64,000 bases of DNA from assembly GCF_900129655.1 (NCBI RefSeq), contig NZ_FQWK01000006.1, positions 310,001 through 374,000 of the forward strand, in the 5' to 3' direction. The position numbers were made by a program, and so were the translations under genes. The notes under the pieces were generated by a model. It had not been told where the DNA came from. It did not search any database and saw only the letters and a program-made list of their open reading frames with translations. Source of the stretch: Bacteroides clarus YIT 12056 (GTDB lineage: Bacteria > Bacteroidota > Bacteroidia > Bacteroidales > Bacteroidaceae). Positions 18,703 through 27,419 of the stretch are shown here, one piece after another; position 1 is the stretch's first letter, and each line of letters opens with the position of its first letter.

Positions 18703-19755
18703 TTATACATACTTCTCCAAAAAAGCATGTACTAAACGAGATACCGGATATTGCTCCAAATCTTCCATTCCGATACACTGATATTCCGAAAAAGAACGGG
18801 AATTCTCCGGCAAAACAACTTCATAAAAGTTAGCATAAATCACACGATGAGACAAAACATGTTTCACATTCCGAAGCACCGAACGTACTTCCGGTATCTC
18901 CCCCACCGCCATAAGTGAGCGAAAGGAAACCGATGACAAAAACTCCTCTTCCGATAAATCCCTGTCTGTTTCAACCAATGGCAACTCAAACAAATTTTTC
19001 CAAATATCATCGGCCGTTCGTTTATGTATAAAGGTACACGCGCCCATGCGTACATATATATAATTAAAGTAACGGTTAGACATCTTTATCCTATGCTGCT
19101 TCACGGGAAGCTGCATAACCTGCCCTTTCGATAAAGCGGTACAACTATCCGCTAAAGGGCAAAACATACAATTAGGTGACTGTGGCGTACACTGAATAGC
19201 CCCGAAATCCATTATGGCCTGATTATACGCAGCCGGCCGGGATTTATCAAGCATTTCATCGGCTAAAGCTGCAAAAAGTTTCTTCCCTTCCGTAGAATCA
19301 ATAGGAGTGTCGATACCCCAATAGCGGGAAAGCACACGATATACATTTCCGTCCACTACCGCATAAGGCATATTATAGGCTATGGAACAAATAGCGGCAG
19401 CCGTATAGTCCCCTACTCCTTTCAAGGCACGGACTTCCTGATAGCTTTCCGGAAACTTACCGTTCATACTCTTGGCAGCGGCATGCAGATTACGGGCACG
19501 AGAGTAATATCCCAATCCCTGCCAATATTTCAAAACCTCGTCTTCCGAAGCCGAAGCCAAAGTTTCCACATCAGGAAAACGGCGGATGAAACGAAGGAAA
19601 TACTCATATCCTTGCGCCACTCGCGTCTGCTGTAAAATAATCTCAGAAATCCATATCCGGTAAGGATCGGCAGTATCCCTCCAAGGCAAATCGCGTTTAT
19701 TGTCCGCATACCAATCCAATAAAATTTCAGTCAATCTATTCATATATAGTTCCAT
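18703..19755 (-). CDS. mutY: A/G-specific adenine glycosylase MutY
   Basis: Base-excision repair enzyme removing adenine opposite 8-oxoguanine. The HhH-GPD core (about 25-215) includes LKGVGDYTAAAICSIAYN and the catalytic aspartate of VVDGNVYRVLSRYWG. The iron-sulfur loop follows as C-x6-C-x2-C-x5-C (CTPQSPNCMFCPLADSC). The C-terminal 110 residues match the NUDIX-like 8-oxoG recognition domain. Two starts are possible, 19755 or 19743 (MNRLTEILLDW); the second matches the family start better. A -7 box lies at 19790-19797. Confidence 0.92.
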   Translation of the reverse strand: MELYMNRLTEILLDWYADNKRDLPWRDTADPYRIWISEIILQQTRVAQGYEYFLRFIRRFPDVETLASASEDEVLKYWQGLGYYSRARNLHAAAKSMNGKFPESYQEVRALKGVGDYTAAAICSIAYNMPYAVVDGNVYRVLSRYWGIDTPIDSTEGKKLFAALADEMLDKSRPAAYNQAIMDFGAIQCTPQSPNCMFCPLADSCTALSKGQVMQLPVKQHRIKMSNRYFNYIYVRMGACTFIHKRTADDIWKNLFELPLVETDRDLSEEEFLSSVSFRSLMAVGEIPEVRSVLRNVKHVLSHRVIYANFYEVVLPENSRSFSEYQCIGMEDLEQYPVSRLVHAFLEKYV

Positions 19756-19882
19756 ACCCCAAAAGGATGCAGTCCTTTTTTCGAAAGAACAAAAATACAG
19801 TTTTTCAGTCTAACAAAGCTTAATGCTTTGACTTTTTTCAAAAAATGTCCAGAATATATTTTTTAGAGCCGCCAAAAAGCTA

Positions 19883-19890
19883 TATATTTG
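19883..19890 (+). promoter_or_regulatory. Promoter -7 box for the HU gene
   Basis: TATATTTG, matching TAnnTTTG, 50 nt before the HU ATG; no clear TTTG at -33. Confidence 0.45.
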
Positions 19891-19940
19891 CAGTCCAAAA
19901 AATTAGAAAACTATAGTAATAATATTTTTTTTAAGAAAAA

Positions 19941-20216
19941 ATGACTAAAGCTGATATTGTAAACGAAATTACAAAGAACACCGGAATTGACAAAGTCACA
20001 GTACTTACAACCGTTGAAGCGTTCATGGACGCAGTGAAGGCATCTTTATCTAAAGATGAAAATGTTTATCTCCGCGGGTTTGGTAGTTTTGTAGTGAAGA
20101 AAAGAGCTCAGAAAACAGCTCGTAACATCTCAAAGAACACTACTATCATCATTCCGGAACACAACATTCCGGCTTTTAAACCTGCCAAGACATTCACCAT
20201 TGCTGTGAAAAAATAA
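19941..20216 (+). CDS. HU-family DNA-binding protein
   Basis: Nucleoid protein of 91 residues that bends DNA as a dimer. It begins MTKADIVNEITKNTGIDK and carries the HU arm region YLRGFGSFVVKKRAQKTARNISKNT with the IIPEHNIPAFKPAKTF segment. Length and motifs are those of typical HU. It opens a likely unit with the 30-residue basic protein 36 nt downstream and RNase G/E beyond that. Confidence 0.95.
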   Translation: MTKADIVNEITKNTGIDKVTVLTTVEAFMDAVKASLSKDENVYLRGFGSFVVKKRAQKTARNISKNTTIIIPEHNIPAFKPAKTFTIAVKK

Positions 20217-20252
20217 TAAACAATTAGTATTAACCCATAAAATTTTGAAGCT

Positions 20253-20345
20253 ATGCCAAGCGGAAAGAAGAAAAAAAGACATAAAATGTCTACGCACAAG
20301 CGTAAAAAAAGACTAAGAAAGAACAGACATAAAAGCAAAAAGTAA
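20253..20345 (+). CDS. 30-residue basic COX24/bS22-like ribosomal small protein
   Basis: A very short ORF (ATG at 20253, TAA at 20343-20345) encodes 30 residues, nearly two thirds of them Lys or Arg. The core KRHKMSTHKRKKRLRKNRHK matches the AURKAIP1/COX24 domain pattern shared by mitochondrial mS38 and the actinobacterial ribosomal protein bS22. By analogy it should bind 16S rRNA in the small subunit. Its place between HU and RNase G/E, with no frame disruption and a normal stop, supports it as a real gene. The ribosomal role is inferred from the family, not shown here. Confidence 0.8.
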   Translation: MPSGKKKKRHKMSTHKRKKRLRKNRHKSKK

Positions 20346-20367
20346 TTTTTAGTCTGAAGGACAAAAT

Positions 20368-20412
20368 AAAGAACAAACTTGTGAAGCTAATTGTCTCGCG
20401 GGTTTGTTCTTT
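20368..20412 (+). terminator. Hairpin after the COX24/bS22-like gene
   Basis: AAAGAACAAAC (20368-20378) pairs perfectly with GTTTGTTCTTT (20402-20412), giving an 11-bp stem with a 23-nt loop and a weak U-run. It probably partly terminates HU-region transcription before RNase G/E. Confidence 0.5.
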
Positions 20413-20426
20413 GTTTAAGTATCAAA

Positions 20427-20460
20427 CCGATACATCAATACACAACTATTGATGTATCGG
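20427..20460 (+). promoter_or_regulatory. Perfect hairpin in the leader of the RNase G/E gene
   Basis: CCGATACATCAATA (20427-20440) pairs with TATTGATGTATCGG (20447-20460) around a 6-nt loop, 52 nt before the GTG start. With no U-run it does not look like a terminator. An RNase-sensitive 5' UTR element or an operator is possible. Confidence 0.5.
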
Positions 20461-20512
20461 TCAATCTGAACAGAAAATATCTGTATAATAAAAATGTAAA
20501 AAGCAAATTATT

Positions 20513-22087
20513 GTGACAAGCGAACTCGTTGTAGACGTACAGCCCAAAGAGGTCTCCATAGCTTTACTCGAAGATAAAAGCCTGGTAGAGCTTCAAAGCG
20601 AAGGAAGAAACATTTCCTTCTCTGTGGGCAATATGTATTTGGGACGCGTCAAGAAATTGATGCCGGGCCTGAATGCCTGCTTCGTGGACGTGGGTTACGA
20701 GAAAGACGCTTTTCTTCATTATCTGGACTTAGGTCCTCAATTTAACTCGTTAGAAAAATACGTAAAGCAGACTTTAAGCGATAAAAAGAAGCTTAATCCA
20801 ATTACCAAAGCAACCATACTTCCCGATCTTGAAAAGGACGGAACAGTATCCAACACACTCAAGGTAGGACAAGAAGTAGTGGTGCAAATCGTAAAGGAAC
20901 CTATCTCGACCAAAGGACCGCGCCTGACTTCCGAGCTCTCTTTTGCCGGACGCTATCTCGTGCTAATTCCTTTCAACGATAAGGTTTCCGTATCACAAAA
21001 AATTAAATCGAGCGAAGAACGCGCCCGTCTCAAACAACTGCTGATGAGCATCAAGCCTAAGAATTTTGGTGTCATCGTCCGCACTGTCGCCGAAGGAAAA
21101 CGCGTAGCCGAGCTTGACGGAGAGCTTAAAGTATTACTGAAACATTGGGAAGAAGCTATTACCAAAGTACAAAAAGCGACCAAGTATCCGACACTGATTT
21201 ACGAAGAAACCAGCCGTGCCGTAGGTTTATTGCGCGACTTGTTCAATCCTTCTTTCGAAAACATCTACGTGAACAACGAAGCTGTCTTCAACGAAATCAA
21301 GGATTATGTAACACTCATCGCCCCTGAACGGGCAGGAATCGTAAAACTGTACAAAGGTCAACTTCCCATTTATGACAATTTCGGTATCACCAAGCAGATA
21401 AAGTCATCATTTGGCAAAACCGTTTCATACAAAAGCGGAGCTTACCTGATTATTGAGCACACTGAGGCGCTTCACGTAGTAGACGTGAACAGCGGTAACC
21501 GCACCAAGAATGCCAACGGGCAGGAAGCCAACGCACTGGAAGTGAATCTGGGAGCCGCTGATGAGCTGGCACGCCAATTGCGGCTAAGAGATATGGGTGG
21601 TATCATCGTGGTGGATTTCATTGACATGAATGAAGCCGAAAACAGACAAAAGCTTTACGAACGTATGTGCGCCAACATGCAGAAAGACAGGGCACGCCAC
21701 AATATCCTGCCGCTCAGTAAATTCGGATTGATGCAAATCACGCGTCAGCGAGTACGCCCGGCAATGGATGTGAATACTACGGAGACCTGTCCGACCTGTT
21801 TCGGTAAGGGCACTATTAAATCGTCCATCCTCTTTACGGACACCTTAGAGAGTAAAATTGACTACCTTGTCAACAAACTGAAGATAAAGAAATTCTCGTT
21901 ACACATCCACCCGTATATCGCTGCCTACATCAATCAGGGAGTTCTCTCACTGAAACGGAAATGGCAGATGAAATACGGATTCGGAATCAAGATTATTCCA
22001 AGTCAGAAATTAGCGTTTCTGGAGTATATCTTCTACGATCCGCAAGGAGAAGAGATTGATATGAAGGAAGAAATCGAAATCAAATAA
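20513..22087 (+). CDS. rng: Rne/Rng-family endoribonuclease (RNase G-like)
   Basis: Single-strand-specific endonuclease for rRNA maturation and mRNA decay. The S1 domain lies at about 35-130. The DNase-I-like catalytic domain has the metal-binding aspartates in HVVDVNSGNRTK and IIVVDFIDMNEAENRQK, followed by the zinc-link CPTC of TCPTCFGKGT. At 524 residues it lacks the long scaffold tail of RNase E and is closer to RNase G. Translation starts with GTG at 20513 (first residues TSELVVDVQPKE); no in-frame ATG fits. A perfect hairpin lies in its 5' leader. Confidence 0.92.
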   Translation: MTSELVVDVQPKEVSIALLEDKSLVELQSEGRNISFSVGNMYLGRVKKLMPGLNACFVDVGYEKDAFLHYLDLGPQFNSLEKYVKQTLSDKKKLNPITKATILPDLEKDGTVSNTLKVGQEVVVQIVKEPISTKGPRLTSELSFAGRYLVLIPFNDKVSVSQKIKSSEERARLKQLLMSIKPKNFGVIVRTVAEGKRVAELDGELKVLLKHWEEAITKVQKATKYPTLIYEETSRAVGLLRDLFNPSFENIYVNNEAVFNEIKDYVTLIAPERAGIVKLYKGQLPIYDNFGITKQIKSSFGKTVSYKSGAYLIIEHTEALHVVDVNSGNRTKNANGQEANALEVNLGAADELARQLRLRDMGGIIVVDFIDMNEAENRQKLYERMCANMQKDRARHNILPLSKFGLMQITRQRVRPAMDVNTTETCPTCFGKGTIKSSILFTDTLESKIDYLVNKLKIKKFSLHIHPYIAAYINQGVLSLKRKWQMKYGFGIKIIPSQKLAFLEYIFYDPQGEEIDMKEEIEIK

Positions 22088-22126
22088 AAAAACGGCGAAG
22101 TCAGATAAACACTTCGCCGTTTTTTT
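22085..22126. terminator. Bidirectional terminator between RNase G/E and alcohol dehydrogenase
   Basis: ACGGCGAAGT (22092-22101) pairs with ACTTCGCCGT (22111-22120), with A-run before and T-run after. It serves the two convergent genes. Confidence 0.85.
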
Positions 22127-22134
22127 GTTCATTA

Positions 22135-23307
22135 TCACAATGCCAGACGGTAGATTTCCTTGCTGTCCTGTTTTGTCAGTTTCACATAATTGCCCACAAA
22201 CTCTCCTTTATTGCGATGCAGGCTATCCGCCAGGCGGTCTATATCGGGCTCCTCAATACCCAGTTCCTTAAAATTAACCGGTAGTCCTATAAAGCGGAAA
22301 AAATGCTTCAAACGGGACACTCCGGCCAAAGCCATCTCTTCCAAATCCTCCGATTCGGGAATACCGAAAACACGGTTGGCAAATTGGGCTATCTTTTTCG
22401 GATTATGTCCAGCCATAAAAATCATCCATGCCGGAACTATCACAGACAATCCTGCTCCATGCGTAACGTTATAAATCGCACTGACTTCATGCTCCAAAAA
22501 ATGCGAAGCCCAGTCTTCCTCACAACCTACGCCGCAAGTTCCGTTATGAGCTATCGTTCCGCACCACATTATATTGGCACGTGCGCCATAATCTTCCGGA
22601 TTCCGCTGGATGCGATAAGCTTCTTTAATGATAGCCGTCAGCGTACCCTCACAAAGACGATCGCTTATTTCCACATCCTGCGTATTAGTGAAATAACGCT
22701 CCATGATATGCACCATCATATCGGCGATACCGCAAGCCATTTGAAAAGGCGGCAATGTATAAGTCAATTCGGGATTCATAATGGAAAAAACCGGGCGCAA
22801 CAGTTCCGGCACACGCAAGCTCAGTTTTTGCAAGGTATCCACTTTCGTGATAACCGAGTTGCCCGAACCCTCGCTACCCGCAGCGGGAATCGTCAGAACA
22901 ACGGCAACTTTCAATGCTTTCACCACTTTCGCCTTACCTATAAAGAAATCCCAAAAATCACCTTCATAAGGCACACCGGCAGCAATAGCCTTTGCTGTGT
23001 CAATCACAGAGCCGCCTCCTACGGGGAGCAGTAAATCAGCCTGTTCACGACGGCAAAGTTCAATCCCCTCATACACCTTTGTATCCACCGGATTAGGCTG
23101 TACGCCACCCATTTCACAATACTGAATACCGGCTTCCCGCAAAGATTGCTTCACCCTGTCCAACAATCCGCTTCGCACCACGGAACCGCCGCCATATACA
23201 ATCATCACTTTCCGTGCTCCATACTTACCGGCCAAAATACCGACCTGCATTTCCGTCTCCTTGCCGAAAACAAACTCCGTAGGACTGTAAAAGACAAAAT
23301 TATTCAT
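22135..23307 (-). CDS. Iron-containing alcohol dehydrogenase (YqhD/butanol dehydrogenase-like)
   Basis: Cytoplasmic NAD(P)H-dependent reductase of aldehydes. The 390 residues show the dinucleotide loop LPVGGGSVIDTAKAIA and the iron ligands in CGIADMMVHIMERYF (Asp, His) and in WASHFLEHEVSAIYNVTHGAGLS (two His). The opening FVFYSPTEFVFGKETE is typical of the YqhD/BDH branch. It starts 10 nt after the PAP2-family gene of the inositol-lipid operon, so it is probably cotranscribed with it. A functional link to that pathway is not evident; detoxification of a carbonyl is one guess. Confidence 0.9.
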   Translation of the reverse strand: MNNFVFYSPTEFVFGKETEMQVGILAGKYGARKVMIVYGGGSVVRSGLLDRVKQSLREAGIQYCEMGGVQPNPVDTKVYEGIELCRREQADLLLPVGGGSVIDTAKAIAAGVPYEGDFWDFFIGKAKVVKALKVAVVLTIPAAGSEGSGNSVITKVDTLQKLSLRVPELLRPVFSIMNPELTYTLPPFQMACGIADMMVHIMERYFTNTQDVEISDRLCEGTLTAIIKEAYRIQRNPEDYGARANIMWCGTIAHNGTCGVGCEEDWASHFLEHEVSAIYNVTHGAGLSVIVPAWMIFMAGHNPKKIAQFANRVFGIPESEDLEEMALAGVSRLKHFFRFIGLPVNFKELGIEEPDIDRLADSLHRNKGEFVGNYVKLTKQDSKEIYRLAL

Positions 23308-23317
23308 ACTTGTATTA

Positions 23318-24250
23318 TCATTTTATATATTGACTGTATCTTTCAAAGAAACGTTTGAACGCCCCCCATTTCATCAATCCCCGCTCAAATAGCAGAATCC
23401 CCAGCAGAGCACAGGAAATGCCCAACATCACGTCAATCAGATAATGATGACCGGAATAAACGGCCGTCCACCAGATACCCACCATGATAACAGAGAACAA
23501 AGCTATCAGCCATTTTTTACAACGCCCCATAACAGCATACGCTACCGCTACCACCATATAAGCAGCATGCAATGAAGGAACAGCGGCAAACACATTGGCA
23601 TTCCGCCCATAAATGGAATGAAAGACAGAACATCCCAGCAGTTCGTCAAAACGTCCCAACCCCGCTACATTACCCGGAGTATCAAGAATCGGCTCAAAGC
23701 CGTAGTTCATGGCATACCAAGGTGGTGCTGCCGGATGGATGTAATATCCGGCAAATCCGATAAGATTTACCAGCAGAAAGACCATGGCAAAACGAAGGTA
23801 CACCTTACGCTCGCCTTTCAGATAAAGCCACAAGCCGAACGCAATAGGAACAGGAACCCAGCAAAGATAGAATATACCTGCAAGGAAATCGCCTATCGTA
23901 CAGTGATTCTGCGCAAAATACTCACAGGGAATCAACGTTGCCCCATCAATCGAGATACCGAACAATGACTTCTCCGCCTCATACAATCCCTGTACATCAA
24001 TAGGATTCACCTCATAATTGGGATATACTCGCATCCAGTCGTAAGAAATGCCAAAGATGATAAAAGGAAGTAGCGCCACCGCCAATTTACGGGTTGTTTT
24101 CCCCGCAAAGAAGAGTACCAGAAACAGACCCGCCATCAGAAGATGCTCTGTACGGAGCCCTATACACACGGCCGTCAACAACAAGAACAGCACCGTAACG
24201 ACAGCAACGGGCAGCGCTTCTTTGACAGAAGGAAAAATATTCTTTCTCAT
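23318..24250 (-). CDS. AUR1-like PAP2-family inositol phosphorylceramide synthase
   Basis: Multi-pass membrane protein of 310 residues with about seven hydrophobic segments. Its PAP2 signature is of the AUR1/IPC-synthase kind: VPSLHAAYMV (second motif) and YSGHHYLIDVMLG (third motif). The family transfers phosphoinositol to ceramide or dephosphorylates lipids. In the Bacteroides inositol-lipid cluster this position is held by the enzyme making inositol-phosphoryl dihydroceramide. The ATG overlaps the stop of the CDP-alcohol transferase gene by 1 nt (TAATG). Assignment rests on motifs plus the operon; a plain lipid phosphatase is the alternative. Confidence 0.78.
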   Translation of the reverse strand: MRKNIFPSVKEALPVAVVTVLFLLLTAVCIGLRTEHLLMAGLFLVLFFAGKTTRKLAVALLPFIIFGISYDWMRVYPNYEVNPIDVQGLYEAEKSLFGISIDGATLIPCEYFAQNHCTIGDFLAGIFYLCWVPVPIAFGLWLYLKGERKVYLRFAMVFLLVNLIGFAGYYIHPAAPPWYAMNYGFEPILDTPGNVAGLGRFDELLGCSVFHSIYGRNANVFAAVPSLHAAYMVVAVAYAVMGRCKKWLIALFSVIMVGIWWTAVYSGHHYLIDVMLGISCALLGILLFERGLMKWGAFKRFFERYSQYIK

Positions 24251-24900
24251 TATTGCTTCTTTAATAATTTATGGCAATGCGCAATACGCGCAAATGCCGT
24301 CAAATTGGCAAGAACGGCTATCACAGCCATCGGAACAATCAGTATCAACATGGGGTCGAATGCCTTGCAATCTCCGAAAATACCGCAGAACAAAGCGCCA
24401 AGACTGGTCAGCACCACACGCTCGGGGCGTTGCATGAAACCTACTTTACACTCCAGCCCCAGTCCTTCGGCACGTGCGCGCACATAACTCACCATAAGCG
24501 AACCTATCAACGCGACAAAAGTTATCATCGAGCCCCACAGATAACCTTGCAAAATCAGATAATAGAAGATACCGAACAACGTCACCATCTCGCTATAACG
24601 GTCGAGCACCGAGTCATACAATGCGCCAAACGTGGAAGACATATTGCCTACACGCGCCACACGCCCGTCCATCATGTCGAACAAACCGGCAAAGAGAACG
24701 ATTCCTCCGCCCCAACCCACATAGGCCGGTTCACCCGGTTTATACACACCCGCATACACAAATACGCACGCAGCCACAATGTTCATCACCAGTCCGGTGG
24801 TAGTAATAAAATTAGGCGTAATGCCCACCTTAATCATGCCATGCACAACCGGATTTATAATCTTATAAATCAACTGTTGCAGCCAATCTCTATAATTCAT
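24250..24900 (-). CDS. CDP-alcohol phosphatidyltransferase (phosphatidylinositol-phosphate synthase-like)
   Basis: Integral membrane enzyme of 216 residues joining a CDP-lipid to an alcohol phosphate. The full family signature D-G-x2-A-R-x8-G-x3-D-x3-D is present in [29 protein letters not shown], with about six membrane segments. With myo-inositol-phosphate synthase five genes up the operon, the alcohol is most likely inositol 3-phosphate, giving phosphatidylinositol phosphate. The residues that would fix the substrate cannot be judged without alignment. Confidence 0.85.
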   Translation of the reverse strand: MNYRDWLQQLIYKIINPVVHGMIKVGITPNFITTTGLVMNIVAACVFVYAGVYKPGEPAYVGWGGGIVLFAGLFDMMDGRVARVGNMSSTFGALYDSVLDRYSEMVTLFGIFYYLILQGYLWGSMITFVALIGSLMVSYVRARAEGLGLECKVGFMQRPERVVLTSLGALFCGIFGDCKAFDPMLILIVPMAVIAVLANLTAFARIAHCHKLLKKQ

Positions 24901-24911
24901 ATCAGTTCTAT

Positions 24912-25418
24912 TTAGTCTCTAAAATATTGTCGTATAAATTTTCTGAAATTATGATTGCGATATACGAATACCCGTTGCAGATGATAGTTCCAGAAAAACG
25001 CCACCAGAACGGCTACGATTACTTTGGACAGGATAAACACATCGTTTATGTAATGTCCCAGCAATCCGTCCACCCAGTGCATGCCCGTCAGCCACTCCGT
25101 CAGGGCAAATGTGCCCCATGTATTCAATAAAATACTACCTCCCCAGACAAAAAGATATTTCAGCGCAACGTGCGTTTTTTTACAGTCGTCCGCATGAAAC
25201 ACCCAGCCGTAGTTAATGACGCAATTCACCATGCCGCCGGCCACGGAGCCTAAGAAAGTAGCGTACAAATAAAAAAGTCCGGATAGTTTAACCAGCAGAA
25301 TGGTCACAAGAAAATCCACAAGACTTGCCACATACGACGAAAGCTGGGCCTTCACAAAGACCCAAACAGCATGACGCCAACCTGCAAATCCCGATATTTC
25401 TTTCAGCCTATCAGCCAT
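24912..25418 (-). CDS. GtrA-family membrane protein
   Basis: Small membrane protein of 168 residues with four predicted helices, matching the GtrA/DPMS1 family ([46 protein letters not shown]). GtrA proteins are thought to flip or position polyprenyl- or lipid-linked sugars. It overlaps the pgpA-like gene by 16 nt, so translation is coupled. Within this operon it may move an inositol-lipid intermediate; that is inference. Confidence 0.85.
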   Translation of the reverse strand: MADRLKEISGFAGWRHAVWVFVKAQLSSYVASLVDFLVTILLVKLSGLFYLYATFLGSVAGGMVNCVINYGWVFHADDCKKTHVALKYLFVWGGSILLNTWGTFALTEWLTGMHWVDGLLGHYINDVFILSKVIVAVLVAFFWNYHLQRVFVYRNHNFRKFIRQYFRD

Positions 25419-25876
25419 CTTACTCCGATTAAGACTACAAAGCTATAAATTCCCGCCAAGATATCATCCATCATCACTCCAAATCCGCCAGGAAAACTTT
25501 CCATGCGACGGATTCCCAACGGCTTAAAAATGTCGAACAGACGAAAAAGAGCAAAAGCTCCCAACGCATACCACACATTCCCTGACGGTGCAGCCAGTAA
25601 TGCAATCCATACTCCCACCATCTCGTCCACCACCACACGCGAAGGGTCTTCCCCCCAGCAAGGTTCAAGACGATTGGTGGCCCATATCCCCATTACCGTA
25701 AAGACAAGAACAAGAACTACCGTCAGCCATATCAGGCATATTTCCGAAACAATGAAAGATAATCCGAACCAGATAAGCGCAGCCAGCAAAGCGCCCGCCG
25801 TACCCGGAGCGAAAGGAGAAAAGCCCGAACCGAAGCCCGTACCGATGAGAACCGGGAGAAAAGAGGGTTTCTTCAT
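25403..25876 (-). CDS. PgpA-family phosphatidylglycerophosphatase-like enzyme
   Basis: Membrane lipid phosphatase of 157 residues. The conserved PgpA blocks are present: GFGSGFSPFAPGTAGALLAALIW, RVVVDEMVGVWIAL and RLFDIFKPLGIRRMESFPGGFGVMMDDILAG, with three or four hydrophobic helices. In this operon, between inositol-phosphate synthase and the CDP-alcohol transferase, it most likely dephosphorylates phosphatidylinositol phosphate to phosphatidylinositol. Classical phosphatidylglycerophosphate phosphatase is the alternative. It overlaps the GtrA gene by 16 nt. Confidence 0.88.
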   Translation of the reverse strand: MKKPSFLPVLIGTGFGSGFSPFAPGTAGALLAALIWFGLSFIVSEICLIWLTVVLVLVFTVMGIWATNRLEPCWGEDPSRVVVDEMVGVWIALLAAPSGNVWYALGAFALFRLFDIFKPLGIRRMESFPGGFGVMMDDILAGIYSFVVLIGVRWLIG

Positions 25877-26022
25877 TGATAAAAAGATGATAAAAGGGTG
25901 ATAATGTGATAGGGTGATAAAGCGATAAAAGTGGTAAGGCAGTAGAGTGATGAAATCTCAAAACGAAACTTACTTATCACCCTATCGCCTTATCACTTTT
26001 ATAACCTTACCACTTTCTTATT
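25877..26022. repeat. Array of 8-9 bp GTGATAAA repeats in both orientations
   Basis: Between the inositol synthase and pgpA-like genes, units such as GTGATAAT, GTGATAGG, GTGATAAA, GCGATAAA run along 25880-25945, and inverted forms (TTATCAC, CTATCG, CTTATCAC) fill 25972-26018. The two halves can pair as a long imperfect hairpin. Confidence 0.7.
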
Positions 26023-27318
26023 TTAGTCCAAATAGCTCGGTGCAGTTTCACCTACCATGTTACGGAGAGTTTCTTTCACCATTCTCCACTGTTGGAACAA
26101 GTCGTGTACCGGCTCATGTTCAAAGTCGTGCATCGGGCTCTTGCAGAAGAATGACAGCCAAGTCTGGATACCGCACATACCGGCACGCAAAGCGAGGTCG
26201 CTGAAGATAACCAGGTCGAGTGCGATAGGAGCCGCCAAGATAGAGTCGCGGCACAGGAAGTTAACCTTGATTTCCATCGGATAACCCATCCAGCCGAAGA
26301 TATCGATATTATCCCATGCTTCCTTGTTGTCCTTACGGGGCGGATAATAGTTGATACGTACTTTGTGATATACGTCACCGTACAAATCGGGGAATTTCTC
26401 AGGTTCGAAGATATTGTCGATAACAGACAGTTTGCTGACTTCTTTTGTCTTGAAGTTTTCCGGCTGGTCAAGAACTTCGCCGTCACGGTTGCCCAAGATA
26501 TTGGTAGAGAACCATCCGCTTACACCCAGCATACGGGTCTTGAACATCGGAGCGAGTACAGTCTTCATCAAAGTCTGGCCGCTCTTGAAGTCCTTACCGG
26601 AAATAGGCACATTCATTTTCTTGGAGAACTCCCACATGGCCGGAGTATCTACGCACAGGTTAGGAGCGCCCATGATGAACGGAGCGCCTTCTGCGATTGC
26701 AGCGTAAGCGTAGCACATACTCGGAGAAATAACTTCCGTGTTGTTTTCCTTCATGGCTTTTTCCAAAGCGGCGAGAGACTTGTGCTCTTCCGACAGAGGA
26801 ACATAAATTTCAGTACTTGCAGCCCACAACACAGCGATACGGTCGCAGTTATTGTTTGCCTTGAAAGTACGGATATCCTCGCGCAGCTGTTCCACCATGT
26901 CCCAACGTGTAGCGGCATTCTTGATATGCGTACCGTTCAGACGTTTTGCGAAATTGTGGTCAAAAGCGGCAGGCATGGGTTTGATGGCCTTCAACTCATC
27001 TTTTACGAGGTTCAAGTCCTTTTCTTTCAAAACCTCCGCGTACATTGCGGCTTCATACGCATCGTCAGCGAAAATATCCCAACCGCCGAACACGATATCG
27101 TTCAAATCAACCAAAGGCACCACATCCTTAATCAGATGTTCTTTGCCGTCCTGCATACGCATAGTAGCCATTTGTGCGATTGAGCCTATAGCTTTTGCCA
27201 AACCCTTACGGGCTGCTAATGTACCTGTAATCATAGTGGTTGCAACCGCACCACCTACTCCGACTACCAGTACGCCCAAACGACCGGTTGCCGGCTTAAT
27301 GTTTTCTTTCATTGCCAT
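26023..27318 (-). CDS. myo-Inositol-1(3)-phosphate synthase
   Basis: NAD-dependent isomerase turning glucose 6-phosphate into inositol 3-phosphate in the cytoplasm. The 431-residue protein has an N-terminal Rossmann loop (LGVLVVGVGGAVATTMITGTLAAR), the conserved SGKDFKSGQTLMKTVLAPMF block and NILGNRDGEVL, all diagnostic of the family. It is the first gene of a six-gene minus-strand unit ending with the alcohol dehydrogenase. A promoter-like box lies at 27347-27354. It supplies the inositol head group for the lipid enzymes that follow. Confidence 0.92.
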   Translation of the reverse strand: MAMKENIKPATGRLGVLVVGVGGAVATTMITGTLAARKGLAKAIGSIAQMATMRMQDGKEHLIKDVVPLVDLNDIVFGGWDIFADDAYEAAMYAEVLKEKDLNLVKDELKAIKPMPAAFDHNFAKRLNGTHIKNAATRWDMVEQLREDIRTFKANNNCDRIAVLWAASTEIYVPLSEEHKSLAALEKAMKENNTEVISPSMCYAYAAIAEGAPFIMGAPNLCVDTPAMWEFSKKMNVPISGKDFKSGQTLMKTVLAPMFKTRMLGVSGWFSTNILGNRDGEVLDQPENFKTKEVSKLSVIDNIFEPEKFPDLYGDVYHKVRINYYPPRKDNKEAWDNIDIFGWMGYPMEIKVNFLCRDSILAAPIALDLVIFSDLALRAGMCGIQTWLSFFCKSPMHDFEHEPVHDLFQQWRMVKETLRNMVGETAPSYLD

Positions 27319-27346
27319 TGTATTATTTAGAGTTTAAAAAATTGCT

Positions 27347-27354
27347 CAAATTTA
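27347..27354 (-). promoter_or_regulatory. Promoter -7 box of the inositol-lipid operon
   Basis: Minus-strand TAAATTTG, 29 nt before the first ATG of the operon; a TTGG about 19 nt further up could be a weak -33 box. Confidence 0.45.
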
Positions 27355-27419
27355 GGGTATTTTGCCCAATTTGGATTAGTCATTTTATCCGATTTAATGT
27401 TCTGTTAGTAAGATTTAAG

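Noticed and set aside
22303..23034. 243-codon plus-strand ORF opposite the alcohol dehydrogenase
   Set aside because: Antisense to a well-conserved enzyme; no signal, motif or promoter.
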